This document shows positions 4,895 to 5,265 of a DNA stretch of 5,265 bases, one piece after another (positions within the stretch are counted from its first letter, which is position 1; every line of letters starts with the position of its first letter). The stretch is from an uncultured Actinomycetes bacterium (GTDB taxonomy: Bacteria; Actinomycetota; Acidimicrobiia; Acidimicrobiales; RAAP-2). Both the position numbers and the translations under genes were made by a program. The stretch covers positions 1 through 5,265 of the forward strand of contig CAITOG010000336.1 of the NCBI GenBank assembly GCA_903893955.1, given 5' to 3'. A model generated the notes under the pieces. That model made no database searches and was not told where the DNA came from. It saw only the letters and a list, made by a program, of their open reading frames with translations.

Positions 4895-5265
4895 GTGACG
4901 ACGCCTTCTGGTCACGGACCCCGCCATCGCCGACGGCGTGCGCACCTCGGCTGGGCGCAGTGGCTGCTCCTCCTCGTCCCGGTCGTGGTCATCATCATCG
5001 GTGGGTGGTCACACCGCTGGGCATCTGACGACAGCTACATCGACTTCCGCGTCGTTCACAACGTGCTCGCCGGCCACGGCCCTGTGTTCAACGTCGGTGA
5101 GCGCGTCGAGGTCGACACCAACCCCCTGTGGGTCCTCATCCTCGTCGTCGTCGCCGGCATCGGCCGCTTCCTGCCGATCGCATGGTGGGCGGTGCTGCTT
5201 GGCCTCGCCATGACGGCAGCAGGCATCGGCCTCGCAACTGCCGCCGGCGCCAAGCTGAGCCGCCG
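4895..5265 (+). CDS. AftB-like GT-C membrane glycosyltransferase, N-terminal part only
   Basis: Only the first 123 codons are visible before the right edge. After a basic N-terminus (RHRRRR, residues 10-15) comes a first membrane helix (about 20-38). An outer loop with the Asp pair DD (45-46) follows, then YIDFRVVHNVLAGHGPVFNV (48-67), GERVEVDTNPLW (68-79) and further hydrophobic segments. The pattern DD...R..RN.LAG.GPVFN.GERVE is what I recall from mycobacterial AftB (Rv3805c), the terminal beta-1,2-arabinofuranosyltransferase of cell-wall arabinan, and from related lipid-linked-sugar GT-C enzymes. Such enzymes use decaprenyl-phosphate sugars outside the membrane, with an acidic residue in the first loop as catalytic candidate. 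The exact substrate cannot be told from this fragment. GTG 4895 is preferred because AGGAG (4884-4888) lies 6 nt upstream. ATG 4850 is in frame and gives 15 more residues, but its AGGAG abuts the start codon with no spacer. Confidence 0.75.
   Translation, partial: MTTPSGHGPRHRRRRAHLGWAQWLLLLVPVVVIIIGGWSHRWASDDSYIDFRVVHNVLAGHGPVFNVGERVEVDTNPLWVLILVVVAGIGRFLPIAWWAVLLGLAMTAAGIGLATAAGAKLSR

Noticed and set aside
4866..4898. Ten-codon mini-ORF whose TGA overlaps the GTG start of the AftB-like gene, as a possible leader peptide
   Set aside because: It has no Shine-Dalgarno at a usable distance and no codon pattern suggesting attenuation; the overlap may be chance.

Overview
This window carries housekeeping and nitrogen-regulation genes from a high-G+C actinobacterium. 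The G/C-ending codon use, the short DnaK ATPase domain without the extra block found in Gram-negative DnaK, the actinobacterial-type Amt transporter with its PII partner, and a partial AftB-like (arabinosyltransferase-type) membrane protein all point to Actinomycetota. An acidimicrobial lineage is possible, but that is a guess.

Layout. (1) 1-1323, minus strand: dnaK, with the last third of the protein lost off the left edge. (2) 1324-1473: a divergent promoter region holding a plausible dnaK promoter, a degenerate HAIR/HspR-like inverted repeat and a small 5'-leader hairpin. (3) 1474-2244, plus: gpmA, the 2,3-bisphosphoglycerate-dependent phosphoglycerate mutase of glycolysis. (4) 2245-2355: a convergent intergenic region with two strong hairpins. 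(5) 2356-4246, minus: an amtB-glnB (glnK-type) pair, that is an ammonium channel followed by its PII regulator. A 148-nt spacer between them can fold into three consecutive hairpins. (6) 4247-4401: a second divergent promoter region. It has four pentamers at 11-bp spacing that resemble a GlnR operator facing amtB, and a -10 element placed so that the plus-strand gene would have a leaderless mRNA. (7) 4402-4824, plus: a stand-alone cyclic-nucleotide-binding-domain protein without a DNA-binding domain. (8) 4895 to the right edge, plus: the N-terminal part of a GT-C membrane glycosyltransferase resembling AftB.

AmtB and GlnB/GlnK form the functional unit: PII senses 2-oxoglutarate, ATP/ADP and usually a covalent modification, and plugs the Amt channel when nitrogen is plentiful. 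dnaK and gpmA are independent housekeeping genes. The cNMP-domain protein and the glycosyltransferase lie in tandem but have no obvious functional link.

I see no mobile element, CRISPR array, tRNA, rRNA or phage gene. I found no convincing novel multi-gene system. The points most worth checking are regulatory: the GlnR-like array, the structured amtB-glnB spacer and the HAIR-like element.
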